Source of the DNA: Corallococcus praedator
Lineage (GTDB): Bacteria > Myxococcota > Myxococcia > Myxococcales > Myxococcaceae
Assembly (NCBI RefSeq): GCF_003612125.1
Contig: NZ_RAWI01000031.1
Location: 1-43,492 of the forward strand
DNA length: 43,492 bases
Direction: 5' to 3'
In this document: positions 18,776 to 26,111 of the stretch, piece after piece
How positions within the stretch are numbered: position 1 is the stretch's first letter
Layout of the letters: every line of letters begins with the position of its first letter
Program-made: the position numbers and the translations under genes
The notes under the pieces: model-generated
Told to the model about the DNA's origin: nothing
Databases searched by the model: none
What the model saw: the letters and a program-made list of their open reading frames with translations, nothing else

Positions 18776-19723
18776 TTAGCTTTCGCCTCTGAGTTCCTTG
18801 TGGAAATAATCACGAAATTCCTGAACGCTTTGGAATGGCAGAAGTAGAAATTCAAAATTTAGGTGGGCGTATTCGAATTTTGAAAATCTGTTTTTGATCA
18901 TCTGTGCGATGTTTGGGAGGTATTGCTTGTAGAGCGACTCAAAGTTCTTGGCGAAAGCTCGGCGGTCTGTAGACATCTCTCGATATTTGCCCCAGTCCCA
19001 ACCAATAAGACAGGCATGGACTATCCGACATCGTCGGTTGGCGGGATCTGCGTCGTCAATGAATTTGCTGATTTCTTCGCGAAATCTCTCGTTGATGTGC
19101 TTGAAGTGAGATGTGACGAGCATGAGTTCGTTTTTTCTACGATTCTCGTCGTGGAAGTCTTTAATGCTTGTAAATGCGCTGCTCAGTCCTCCAGCGATTT
19201 CTCCGTGGAGCTTTGATTCCCCTAGATAGACGACCAAGCAGTCGGAGGTATTGTCCCACCTGGCATGGATTCCATCGCACCCCTTGACTTCGTCGTTTTC
19301 ATTTGTCTTGAGTTCCATCTTGCAGACAAGTTGAGGAGCCTCGAAAAGGCTTTCGAGCAGTAGGTAGAGCAAAAGCTCGCCTGGGTCTCCCGCTGTCTTT
19401 TTCTGCGTGAATAAACGCCGTGCTTCGCGCCATTCCAGTGCTGACAGGTCGTCAGGGTCTGATGAAATGGATTTGAGTTGGTGTCTGACTCGGGATGAAA
19501 GTGCGTATTTGACGATATGGCGCATCAACACCGAGGCCAGCACACGAATCTTGGGCTCACCGTCTCCATCGAAGTCGATGTAGTGCGCATGGAGGGTTGC
19601 TTCGACCCCTTGAATTTCGGCTGAGAACTCGACTTGACGAATGCACGCTCGGCACTGTTTGGCCGAGGCCGACAGTAAGTTCTTGAGGCCGGGTAGGATA
19701 AGCGGAGGATCCTGGGCGTCCAT
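18776..19723 (-). CDS. hamA: HamA, Hachiman defence nuclease (DUF1837), intact active site (copy 1)
   Basis: The 315-aa protein matches the DUF1837/HamA pattern: GELLLYLLLESLFEAPQLV, then KMELKTNENDEVKGCDGIH and VVYLGESKLHGEIAGG. The PD-(D/E)xK nuclease residues are Asp150 (in CDGIH), Glu169 and Lys171 (in GESK), all present in this copy. In characterised systems HamA is held inactive by HamB and degrades DNA once the helicase is triggered, clearing phage by killing or arresting the cell. ATG 19723 is followed 948 bp later by the hamB gene, and the order hamA-hamB is the standard operon. A small ORF lies 33 bp upstream. This is the catalytically complete member of the pair. Confidence 0.88.
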   Translation of the reverse strand: MDAQDPPLILPGLKNLLSASAKQCRACIRQVEFSAEIQGVEATLHAHYIDFDGDGEPKIRVLASVLMRHIVKYALSSRVRHQLKSISSDPDDLSALEWREARRLFTQKKTAGDPGELLLYLLLESLFEAPQLVCKMELKTNENDEVKGCDGIHARWDNTSDCLVVYLGESKLHGEIAGGLSSAFTSIKDFHDENRRKNELMLVTSHFKHINERFREEISKFIDDADPANRRCRIVHACLIGWDWGKYREMSTDRRAFAKNFESLYKQYLPNIAQMIKNRFSKFEYAHLNFEFLLLPFQSVQEFRDYFHKELRGES

Positions 19724-19756
19724 GAGCTGCCATCCTACACCGGCATCGCCCGCTTA

Positions 19757-19972
19757 CTATCTCCATGGGCGTGCCGCCCCGTAGAGCAAGCCCAAGATGA
19801 GGGACGGTGGTGGAGTGTCGCTCAATCTCGCGATGTCGCGCCACGACGAGAGCTTCTCTGCACCTGGACTGCATGCGAGAGGGAGCACAAGTTCGTTGAT
19901 GACTTGGCGGTCGGTTGTTCTGAAGAGGGCACGGAGGTCAGTAGGGTCAAGTGTTGAATACAAGGTCATCAA
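19757..19972 (-). CDS. Small ORF upstream of hamA, unknown (copy 1)
   Basis: A 70-71-aa reading frame begins at TTG 19972 or ATG 19969 (MTLYSTLDPTDLRALFRTTD) and ends 33 bp before hamA, in the same direction. The frame is open upstream to a stop at 20108-20110, so it could also be the tail of a longer truncated gene. The text (NELVLPLACSPGAEKLSSW, PPPSLILGLLYGAARPW) looks protein-like and predicts helices, with no catalytic motif. I do not recognise it. It may be a leader, a third Hachiman-associated gene or a remnant. Confidence 0.4.
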   Translation of the reverse strand: MMTLYSTLDPTDLRALFRTTDRQVINELVLPLACSPGAEKLSSWRDIARLSDTPPPSLILGLLYGAARPWR

Positions 19973-20024
19973 TGCGATTCCTCGTGCTATCCGCCGGCGG
20001 TTACTATTGGTGACGGACCAGTAC

Positions 20025-20160
20025 CTATCGATGAGGGGACTCGCGGGACCGCGTAAAGGCGCTCCCCCCCCATCCGTTGATGTACACAGGGAACCGCATT
20101 TCGTTGTTCACGCCGCTCGTGTAGAAGATGTCCAGGTGCTCGTAGCCCCGGCTCATGCCC
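20025..20160 (-). pseudogene. 3' remnant of a lectin-repeat (PLL-like) gene at cassette edge (copy 1)
   Basis: The minus frame reads LDIFYTSGVNNEMRFPVYINGW and then continues to a stop at 20025. This matches the end of the intact metalloprotease-lectin encoded at 26931-28433 (MDVFYRGTDNTMRHSWYINGW). The fragment is cut off at 20160, where CHAT-gene DNA begins. An eight-C run next to the original stop position probably explains the extra tail residues. It marks what once lay next to hamA on this side. Confidence 0.7.
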
Positions 20161-20518
20161 CCTGGCGCGGGCCTTCTTCGAAGCCGGTGCGCGCGCCGTG
20201 GTGGCCAGCCTGTGGCCCCTGCGTGACGCCGAGGCCGCGTGGCTCCTGGAGCGCTATTACAGACATCTGGCCATGGGGCAGGGCGTGTCACAGGCCCTGC
20301 GCTCCGCCCAGCGCGACGCCTGGGAGGACGGTCAGCCCGCCGCGGCCTGGGCGGGGCTCGGGGTGATGGGGGACGCGGCGCTGGTCCCCGTGCCTTCCCA
20401 GGCGCAGGATGTGTCAAATGCGGCGGCTCTGGGATGGACGTGGTTTCTTCCTGCTCTAATCTGCGCCCTTCTTGGGACTGCCTACTGGCATTGGAAGAGG
20501 AACGCTAGCAATAGATAG
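20161..20518 (+). pseudogene. 5'-truncated copy of the TPR-CHAT gene 3' end
   Basis: This segment repeats the last 358 bases of the CHAT gene, including the C-terminal membrane segment and stop. It lacks the TPRs, the catalytic His and Cys, and the signal peptide. A GTG at 20198 could start a 106-residue open frame, but no ribosome-binding site is evident. Two third-position differences from copy 1 (20353 and 20356) leave Ala-Gly unchanged. Confidence 0.85.
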
Positions 20519-20560
20519 AAGTTGCCAACAAGCAGAGTGGGAGGATCTGAATTGTTGTGA

Positions 20561-23182
20561 CTATCGTGCATGCACACGAGAGGTCGACTTAAAAAGAGAG
20601 CGTATTTCCTGACGACAAAGTTCAGGTAGTTGCAGGGTAGCTAAGTCTAGTTCTTGAATTTTCTGCATTAGATCATCTCGATCCAGCGCCCGCGGCCAAC
20701 GAGTGGCGCTCATTAACAGAAGCGCGGTCATTCTTGACAATCCTGCCGCAATTAAGGATAGCGTAGTCTTGTCGCTTGCTCCGAATTCAATATAAAAGTG
20801 TAGCGGGACTAGTGAGGCCACGAGGTCTCCTTTCCCTGATGCTTGAAGGAATGCGGCTAGAGTTTCGTTGTAAACCCGCAAGTACTTCACGTATTTGTAG
20901 TGAAGGTCGCGTTCGAGGGCCTCCAGCAGGTCACGGATGGCTGTGTTCGTTTGAGTATCCGGAATGCTATAATACGTGATTCGATTGGAAATCAGCTCGC
21001 GAAGAGAGTCCCCCAGACACCAGCGACATGCGAGTGCCCCGAAATATTTGTAGCTCTCGTTCTCGGTGCGAAAAAACACATCATCAAGTCTTTTGAATAG
21101 GGCCTGGATTTTTCGGGCGGCTTGTACTGCGCGCGGATCGGGCGGAAACATCGACTGGATGTCTTCGACATCGGTGAAGAGTTGCCATAGATCACGTATC
21201 TTCCAAGGCGATACCGTGCCGCTTCTTCTGAGAAGATCTGAAGGCACGCCTACCTTTTCAACTACTTCTTTGACTACGTCGCGACAACGCACGTCTAGCT
21301 CTAGAAGGCGCTTGCGCGTGCCTTCCGAGGAGAACTGGGAGTCAGCAAGTGAAATGCCTGTGAGTGAGTATTCTGAAACTACCTTTGAGAAGGCTTGTTC
21401 CCCTAGCTTTGTTGCCTCGTGTTCCGAAGGGAGTGAGGGGTCATTGATTGCGTCCAGGATTTTCTGGAACTTGGCATCGATGGTTAGTGTTTCTCGAAAG
21501 GATGAGCGAATTTTGCGTAGGCGGGATGCGCTTATTGCCTCTTCTGCCCATTGCTCATTTTCGAGGCACCAAACGTTGCCCGTAAATGTGTAGCGTAGCC
21601 GGCCAGCTCTGCCGGCTAGGTTCCAGAAATCCCCAGACGACATGGGTTTTTTGCGCCCGCGCATTGGCTGCTGGACAAATAGGTTCTTGGCTGGAAGGTT
21701 GACCCCTTGCAGCAAGGTGCTTGTGCAACATACGAATCGAATCTTTCCTGTTCTGACGAGGTCTTCGATGCGCGCTCGTACAACATGGGGCATCGCGCCA
21801 TAGTGGTAGGCGACCCCTCGTCGCAAAACCTCAATCAGTGCGTAGCTGCGGTGAATATGATTTTGCATGAAGTCTATGAGTTCTTGAAGCTCCTCTTCGA
21901 CAGGCTCAATTTCGGGTAGGCCTGCGGCAATTGCTTTGGCGACCTCTTCTGCTGAGTGTGCGTCGTTTGCGTAGATGATGCTGGTCTCTGCTGCTCCCGT
22001 AAATGTAAGGGCTGCCGCTGCTATTTTGTTTCGCACCCCGCGAAACCGTCTGTTGATTGTGGTTGAGCTAACATTGAGCAATCCACGTGTTCCGAGGACG
22101 CGAACGCCAACTTGCTGCGGCATTCGTTCAATCTCGGATAGAATGATGAGCGTTTGGGAGACAGGGGACTCTTCGGTTGTGAAAAACTCGCCGTCGCGCT
22201 CCAATGAGAATTCGCTCAGCAAAAAACCTGGGTTCTCCGCTAGAGGGCTTGCAAAGTGAATGAGTGCTCGAGGAAATACCTCCCGGACGCGCGACACTGC
22301 TGTGTGCAGTAGCATGCCTCTGTCGTCGTCCTCTAGTTCCTGTGCCTCGTCAACGTAGAGCACGTCAATACGCGGCCGAGGTTCCGGTTCGGCTGGGTTG
22401 AGCAAGCTCATCAACCGCTCCTGGGTCAATACGTAAACTATTCCTTTGAGGAGCTGACTCGAGTCCACTGGCAGCGGAGCAGATGTGACCTCGACACTGT
22501 CGAGGTTGTATCGACGAAGTTGTGAAATTAAGTCTGCCTGAACTTGTCGAATCAGGGCGCGTGTTGGGACTAGATAGACAATAGAGGTTGGGTGCCCGGT
22601 AGTTAGTCGAGTTGCGAACTCTCGAATAATGTCTAGCGATAAGACGAATGATTTGCCTGCGGACGTAGGAGCGGAAACGCTTACTGGGCGCCGGCTGCCG
22701 AGCGCCTCGAACAGGCGGTGTTGAAAATCGGTGAGAACTTCGGTGACCTCATTGCCGATTGATATGGCAATTGGTGCTACGGTGTTCTCTTGCTCGCGGA
22801 CAAGTGTCTCGATGGTTAAGGTGGAGAAAGTTCTTTCCCCTGAGACTCTCCCGTGGACCTCTTGAAGCAGGGGTCTGGCGGGGAAGTGGCCAAGCCGTGC
22901 TAGAACAACGTCGGCTGCGAGTTGTTCTCCGATGCCTCCGTTGTCAGTGACGATCTTTGTTACTGCCTCGTACGCATATCGGCGGAATCGTTCACGTTCC
23001 GATGCGTCCTCAAAGTCTACGCCAAGTGCAAGGCGAGATGAGATGAGTATGACGAAGCGCCGCTCTGACGAGGTTAATGCCGCATCTGCTGATGAGAGAG
23101 GGGCAGGAAGTCTCGCGTATACTTCTCGCCTCCGAAGTTGGTCTAAAAGACTGAGATATCGAGCAGTGTCTTCGGGGTTCAA
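20561..23182 (-). CDS. hamB: HamB, Hachiman defence helicase (copy 2)
   Basis: This encodes the same 873-aa Ski2-like helicase as the gene at 16121-18742, with no residue difference that I can find. All helicase motifs (APTSAGKS, DEAQ, NLAGRAGR) are kept, so it should be active. It follows the altered hamA of unit 2 by 33 bp and starts with TTG at 23182. Because the neighbouring HamA has lost its predicted catalytic Asp, this HamB may serve with either HamA protein or form an inactive complex with the mutant one. It overlaps nothing and ends 42 bp from the CHAT remnant. Confidence 0.88.
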   Translation of the reverse strand: MNPEDTARYLSLLDQLRRREVYARLPAPLSSADAALTSSERRFVILISSRLALGVDFEDASERERFRRYAYEAVTKIVTDNGGIGEQLAADVVLARLGHFPARPLLQEVHGRVSGERTFSTLTIETLVREQENTVAPIAISIGNEVTEVLTDFQHRLFEALGSRRPVSVSAPTSAGKSFVLSLDIIREFATRLTTGHPTSIVYLVPTRALIRQVQADLISQLRRYNLDSVEVTSAPLPVDSSQLLKGIVYVLTQERLMSLLNPAEPEPRPRIDVLYVDEAQELEDDDRGMLLHTAVSRVREVFPRALIHFASPLAENPGFLLSEFSLERDGEFFTTEESPVSQTLIILSEIERMPQQVGVRVLGTRGLLNVSSTTINRRFRGVRNKIAAAALTFTGAAETSIIYANDAHSAEEVAKAIAAGLPEIEPVEEELQELIDFMQNHIHRSYALIEVLRRGVAYHYGAMPHVVRARIEDLVRTGKIRFVCCTSTLLQGVNLPAKNLFVQQPMRGRKKPMSSGDFWNLAGRAGRLRYTFTGNVWCLENEQWAEEAISASRLRKIRSSFRETLTIDAKFQKILDAINDPSLPSEHEATKLGEQAFSKVVSEYSLTGISLADSQFSSEGTRKRLLELDVRCRDVVKEVVEKVGVPSDLLRRSGTVSPWKIRDLWQLFTDVEDIQSMFPPDPRAVQAARKIQALFKRLDDVFFRTENESYKYFGALACRWCLGDSLRELISNRITYYSIPDTQTNTAIRDLLEALERDLHYKYVKYLRVYNETLAAFLQASGKGDLVASLVPLHFYIEFGASDKTTLSLIAAGLSRMTALLLMSATRWPRALDRDDLMQKIQELDLATLQLPELCRQEIRSLFKSTSRVHAR

Positions 23183-23215
23183 TGAGCGAGGCCTTTGGTT
23201 GCGCGTGATCTGAGG

Positions 23216-24163
23216 TTAGCTTTCGCCTCTGAGTTCCTTGTGGAAATAATCACGAAATTCCTGAACGCTTTGGAATGGCAGAAGTAGAAATTCAAAATTT
23301 AGGTGGGCGTATTCGAATTTTGAAAATCTGTTTTTGATCATCTGTGCGATGTTTGGGAGGTATTGCTTGTAGAGCGACTCAAAGTTCTTGGCGAAAGCTC
23401 GGCGGTCTGTAGACATCTCTCGATATTTGCCCCAGTCCCAACCAATAAGACAGGCATGGACTATCCGACATCGTCGGTTGGCGGGATCTGCGTCGTCAAT
23501 GAATTTGCTGATTTCTTCGCGAAATCTCTCGTTGATGTGCTTGAAGTGAGATGTGACGAGCATGAGTTCGTTTTTTCTACGATTCTCGTCGTGGAAGTCT
23601 TTAATGCTTGTAAATGCGCTGCTCAGTCCTCCAGCGATTTCTCCGTGGAGCTTTGATTCCCCTAGATAGACGACCAAGCAGTCGGAGGCATTGCCCCACC
23701 TGGCATGGCTCCCATAGCACCCCTTGACTTCGTCGTTTTCATTTGTCTTGAGTTCCATCTTGCAGACAAGTTGAGGAGCCTCGAAAAGGCTTTCGAGCAG
23801 TAGGTAGAGCAAAAGCTCGCCTGGGTCTCCCGCTGTCTTTTTCTGCGTGAATAAACGCCGTGCTTCGCGCCATTCCAGTGCTGACAGGTCGTCAGGGTCT
23901 GATGAAATGGATTTGAGTTGGTGTCTGACTCGGGATGAAAGTGCGTATTTGACGATATGGCGCATCAACACCGAGGCCAGCACACGAATCTTGGGCTCAC
24001 CGTCTCCATCGAAGTCGATGTAGTGCGCATGGAGGGTTGCTTCGACCCCTTGAATTTCGGCTGAGAACTCGACTTGACGAATGCACGCTCGGCACTGTTT
24101 GGCCGAGGCCGACAGTAAGTTCTTGAGGCCGGGTAGGATAAGCGGAGGATCCTGGGCGTCCAT
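23216..24163 (-). CDS. hamA: HamA-like DUF1837 protein with altered active site (copy 2)
   Basis: This 315-aa protein is identical to copy 1 except for four residues: Asp150Tyr, Ile152Ser, Asp157Gly and Thr159Ala. CDGIH becomes CYGSH. Asp150 is the first acidic residue of the predicted PD-(D/E)xK centre, so the nuclease is probably dead, although GESK (169-171) is kept. The five base changes (23689, 23694, 23709, 23711, 23716) lie within 28 bp, and four of them change residues. The frame is intact over its full length. It could act as a silent decoy or buffer for HamB, be a decaying duplicate, or be a sequence artefact. Copy 1 carries the family-type residues, so copy 2 is the derived one. 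Confidence 0.85.
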   Translation of the reverse strand: MDAQDPPLILPGLKNLLSASAKQCRACIRQVEFSAEIQGVEATLHAHYIDFDGDGEPKIRVLASVLMRHIVKYALSSRVRHQLKSISSDPDDLSALEWREARRLFTQKKTAGDPGELLLYLLLESLFEAPQLVCKMELKTNENDEVKGCYGSHARWGNASDCLVVYLGESKLHGEIAGGLSSAFTSIKDFHDENRRKNELMLVTSHFKHINERFREEISKFIDDADPANRRCRIVHACLIGWDWGKYREMSTDRRAFAKNFESLYKQYLPNIAQMIKNRFSKFEYAHLNFEFLLLPFQSVQEFRDYFHKELRGES

Positions 24164-24196
24164 GAGCTGCCATCCTACACCGGCATCGCCCGCTTA

Positions 24197-24412
24197 CTAT
24201 CTCCATGGGCGTGCCGCCCCGTAGAGCAAGCCCAAGATGAGGGACGGTGGTGGAGTGTCGCTCAATCTCGCGATGTCGCGCCACGACGAGAGCTTCTCTG
24301 CACCTGGACTGCATGCGAGAGGGAGCACAAGTTCGTTGATGACTTGGCGGTCGGTTGTTCTGAAGAGGGCACGGAGGTCAGTAGGGTCAAGTGTTGAATA
24401 CAAGGTCATCAA
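24197..24412 (-). CDS. Small ORF upstream of hamA, unknown (copy 2)
   Basis: The sequence matches the small frame at 19757-19972. Its identity to copy 1 reflects the recent duplication and is not evidence for coding. The frame ends 33 bp before hamA copy 2, as in unit 1. Confidence 0.38.
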   Translation of the reverse strand: MMTLYSTLDPTDLRALFRTTDRQVINELVLPLACSPGAEKLSSWRDIARLSDTPPPSLILGLLYGAARPWR

Positions 24413-24464
24413 TGCGATTCCTCGTGCTATCCGCCGGCGGTTACTATTGGTGACGGACCAGTAC

Positions 24465-24600
24465 CTATCGATGAGGGGACTCGCGGGACCGCGTAAAGGC
24501 GCTCCCCCCCCATCCGTTGATGTACACAGGGAACCGCATTTCGTTGTTCACGCCGCTCGTGTAGAAGATGTCCAGGTGCTCGTAGCCCCGGCTCATGCCC
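24465..24600 (-). pseudogene. 3' remnant of lectin-repeat gene (copy 2)
   Basis: This repeats the truncated lectin end seen at 20025-20160, again interrupted at its 5' side by CHAT DNA beginning at 24601. Confidence 0.7.
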
Positions 24601-24724
24601 CCTGGCGCGGGCCTTCTTCGAAGCCGGTGCGCGCGCCGTGGTGGCCAGCCTGTGGCCCCTGCGTGACGCCGAGGCCGCGTGGCTCCTGGAGCGCTATTAC
24701 AGACATCTGGCCATGGGGCAGGGC
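24601..24724 (+). pseudogene. Third, 124-bp copy of the CHAT segment closing the array
   Basis: Bases 24601-24724 are identical to 15721-15844 and 20161-20284, then diverge after ATGGGGCAGGGC. The segment encodes part of the CHAT domain after the catalytic Cys (VASLWPLRDAEAAWLLERYY) and has neither end of the gene. It is the right-hand direct repeat bounding the array. The frame runs on by chance into the histidine kinase gene, so an automated start call at 24638 would be wrong. Confidence 0.9.
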
Positions 24725-24814
24725 CCGTGCGAAGGCCGCCTGGTCGCCCAGAGTCCAGGGGGCGGGACGGCTGCACGGGTAGCTTCAGCGGGAAGGGATC
24801 CCCACCATCATCCT

Positions 24815-26059
24815 GTGAGTGAACCCCTGAAAGGCCCCGAGACGACGGATGCACGGCTGCAAGCGCTGGAGCGCCTGCTGGCCCTCCCCGCGGCGGAACT
24901 CCAGCCCACGCTGAACACGGTAGGGCAGATCATCTCGGAGCTGACCCACGCCGAAAAGGTGGACGTCTTCCTCCTGGAGCCGAGCACCCAGAGCCTGGTC
25001 GCGTTCGGCACCAGCGACACGCCCATGTCGCGTCTGCAGAAGGCGCTGGGCCTGGACCGGTTGCAGCTGGCCAACGGGGGCCGCGCCGTGCAGGTGTACG
25101 AAACGGGCGAGCCCTTCATGACGGGCCGTCAGGAGGAGGACCCGGAGGAGCTTCCCGGCATCAAGCACCGGCTGGGGGTCCGCTCCTCCCTGCTGGTGCC
25201 CCTGCCCATCGGCATGGAGATCCGGGGCGTGGTGGGCGTGGCGTCCGCCCGGAACGACTTCTTCACCGACCGCGACCTGCGCTTCCTCCAGGCGGTGGCG
25301 CGCTGGGCGGGCATGGTGGCCCACCGGGTGGAGCTGACGCGGGAGCTGACGAACCTGGCCGTGAAGCAGGCCCGCCGGGCGGCGGCGGAGGAGCTCGTCA
25401 CCGTGCTGGCCCACGACATGGCCAACTACCTGCTGCCGCTCCAGGCCCGCATCCAGCTCATCCAACGGCGGGCCCGGCGCAACCAGGACCTGGAGGACCT
25501 GCGGGACGCGGATGGCGCGGCGTCGTCGCTGCGCTCCCTCACCCGGCTCATCCGGGACCTGCTGGACGTGGGGCGCCTGGACCAGGGCCTCTTCACCCTG
25601 CGTCCCCAGCCGGTGGACGTGGCCGGGCTGGCGCGCGAACTGGCGGCCACCGCGAACACGCCCGAGCATCCGGTGCACTACCGGGGCCCGGAAGAGAAGG
25701 TGCTGATCGCGGACCCCGAACGCCTGCGCCAGGCGCTGGAGAACCTGGTGGCCAACGCGCTGAAGCACTCGCCGCAGGGGCTTCCCGTGGTCCTCGACGT
25801 GAGTACGCAGCAGCGGCAGGAGGGGACGTGGGCGCGCATCTCGGTCATCGACGAAGGACCGGGAATCCCGCCCGAAAAACTGCCCACCCTCTTCGAGCGC
25901 TTCGCGCGGGGGCCCGGCTCCACGGGGCTGGGCATCGGCCTGTTCCTCGCCCGGCGCATCGCCGAGGCCCACGGGGGCACGCTGGAGGTGAGCTCGAAGC
26001 CGGGGGAGGGCACGCGCTTCGAACTGGCGCTGCCGGAGGGGCTGGCGAGCTCCGGGTAG
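24815..26059 (+). CDS. GAF-domain sensor histidine kinase
   Basis: The 414-aa cytoplasmic kinase has a GAF-type sensor domain at about residues 20-175 (FLLEPSTQSLVAFGTSD, LLVPLPIGMEIRGVVGVAS). A dimerisation/phosphoacceptor helix follows with His200 in LAHDMANYLLPLQ, then an HATPase domain with the N box (NLVANALKHSP), G1 box (DEGPGIPPEKL) and G2 box (GLGIGLFLARRIAEAHGG). No membrane segment or receiver domain is present, and no response regulator lies nearby. I chose GTG 24815 because a GGGAAGGG site lies about 15 bases upstream; the frame upstream of it comes from the CHAT fragment. The signal is unknown. Confidence 0.88.
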   Translation: MSEPLKGPETTDARLQALERLLALPAAELQPTLNTVGQIISELTHAEKVDVFLLEPSTQSLVAFGTSDTPMSRLQKALGLDRLQLANGGRAVQVYETGEPFMTGRQEEDPEELPGIKHRLGVRSSLLVPLPIGMEIRGVVGVASARNDFFTDRDLRFLQAVARWAGMVAHRVELTRELTNLAVKQARRAAAEELVTVLAHDMANYLLPLQARIQLIQRRARRNQDLEDLRDADGAASSLRSLTRLIRDLLDVGRLDQGLFTLRPQPVDVAGLARELAATANTPEHPVHYRGPEEKVLIADPERLRQALENLVANALKHSPQGLPVVLDVSTQQRQEGTWARISVIDEGPGIPPEKLPTLFERFARGPGSTGLGIGLFLARRIAEAHGGTLEVSSKPGEGTRFELALPEGLASSG

Positions 26060-26111
26060 CCGGCAGGCAGCGCTCGCGTGTCACGGGGCCGCGCACTAGG
26101 GTTCCGGGGCG

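Larger units (their letters stand above)
15721..20160. repeat. Tandem cassette unit 1 (4,440 bp): CHAT 3' end, hamB, hamA, small ORF, lectin-gene remnant
   Basis: The 4,440 bases here recur directly at 20161-24600. The unit starts inside the TPR-CHAT gene and ends inside an antisense remnant of a lectin-repeat gene. Its first 124 bases (15721-15844) occur a third time at 24601-24724, so the array reads A-B-A-B-A. By eye the units differ at seven positions: 15913 and 15916 in the CHAT tail, and 19249, 19254, 19269, 19271 and 19276 in hamA. From about 15968 to 20110 the DNA is clearly AT-richer than the flanks, which suggests horizontal origin. No transposase, integrase or short inverted ends were found. 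Confidence 0.95.
20161..24600. repeat. Tandem cassette unit 2 (4,440 bp)
   Basis: This is a direct copy of 15721-20160 with seven visible base differences. Its left end is a CHAT fragment without promoter or start, followed by hamB, hamA, the small ORF and the lectin remnant. The lectin remnant and small ORF match copy 1. The non-random clustering of the differences (two within 4 bp, five within 28 bp) is unlike slow drift across 4.4 kb. The junction 20160/20161 joins antisense lectin DNA directly to CHAT DNA. Confidence 0.95.

Noticed and set aside
23689-23716. Diversity-generating retroelement as the cause of the hamA mutation cluster
   Set aside because: The coding-strand changes are not restricted to A (also G to T and T to G), and no reverse transcriptase or template repeat is present.
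15721-24724. Transposon or integron carrying Hachiman
   Set aside because: No transposase or integrase gene, no terminal inverted repeats and no short target-site duplication; the only boundary repeat is the 124-bp CHAT segment.
24638-24814. CHAT-histidine kinase fusion protein
   Set aside because: The frame continuity is accidental: the CHAT piece is a 124-bp repeat fragment and the kinase has its own GTG and ribosome-binding site.
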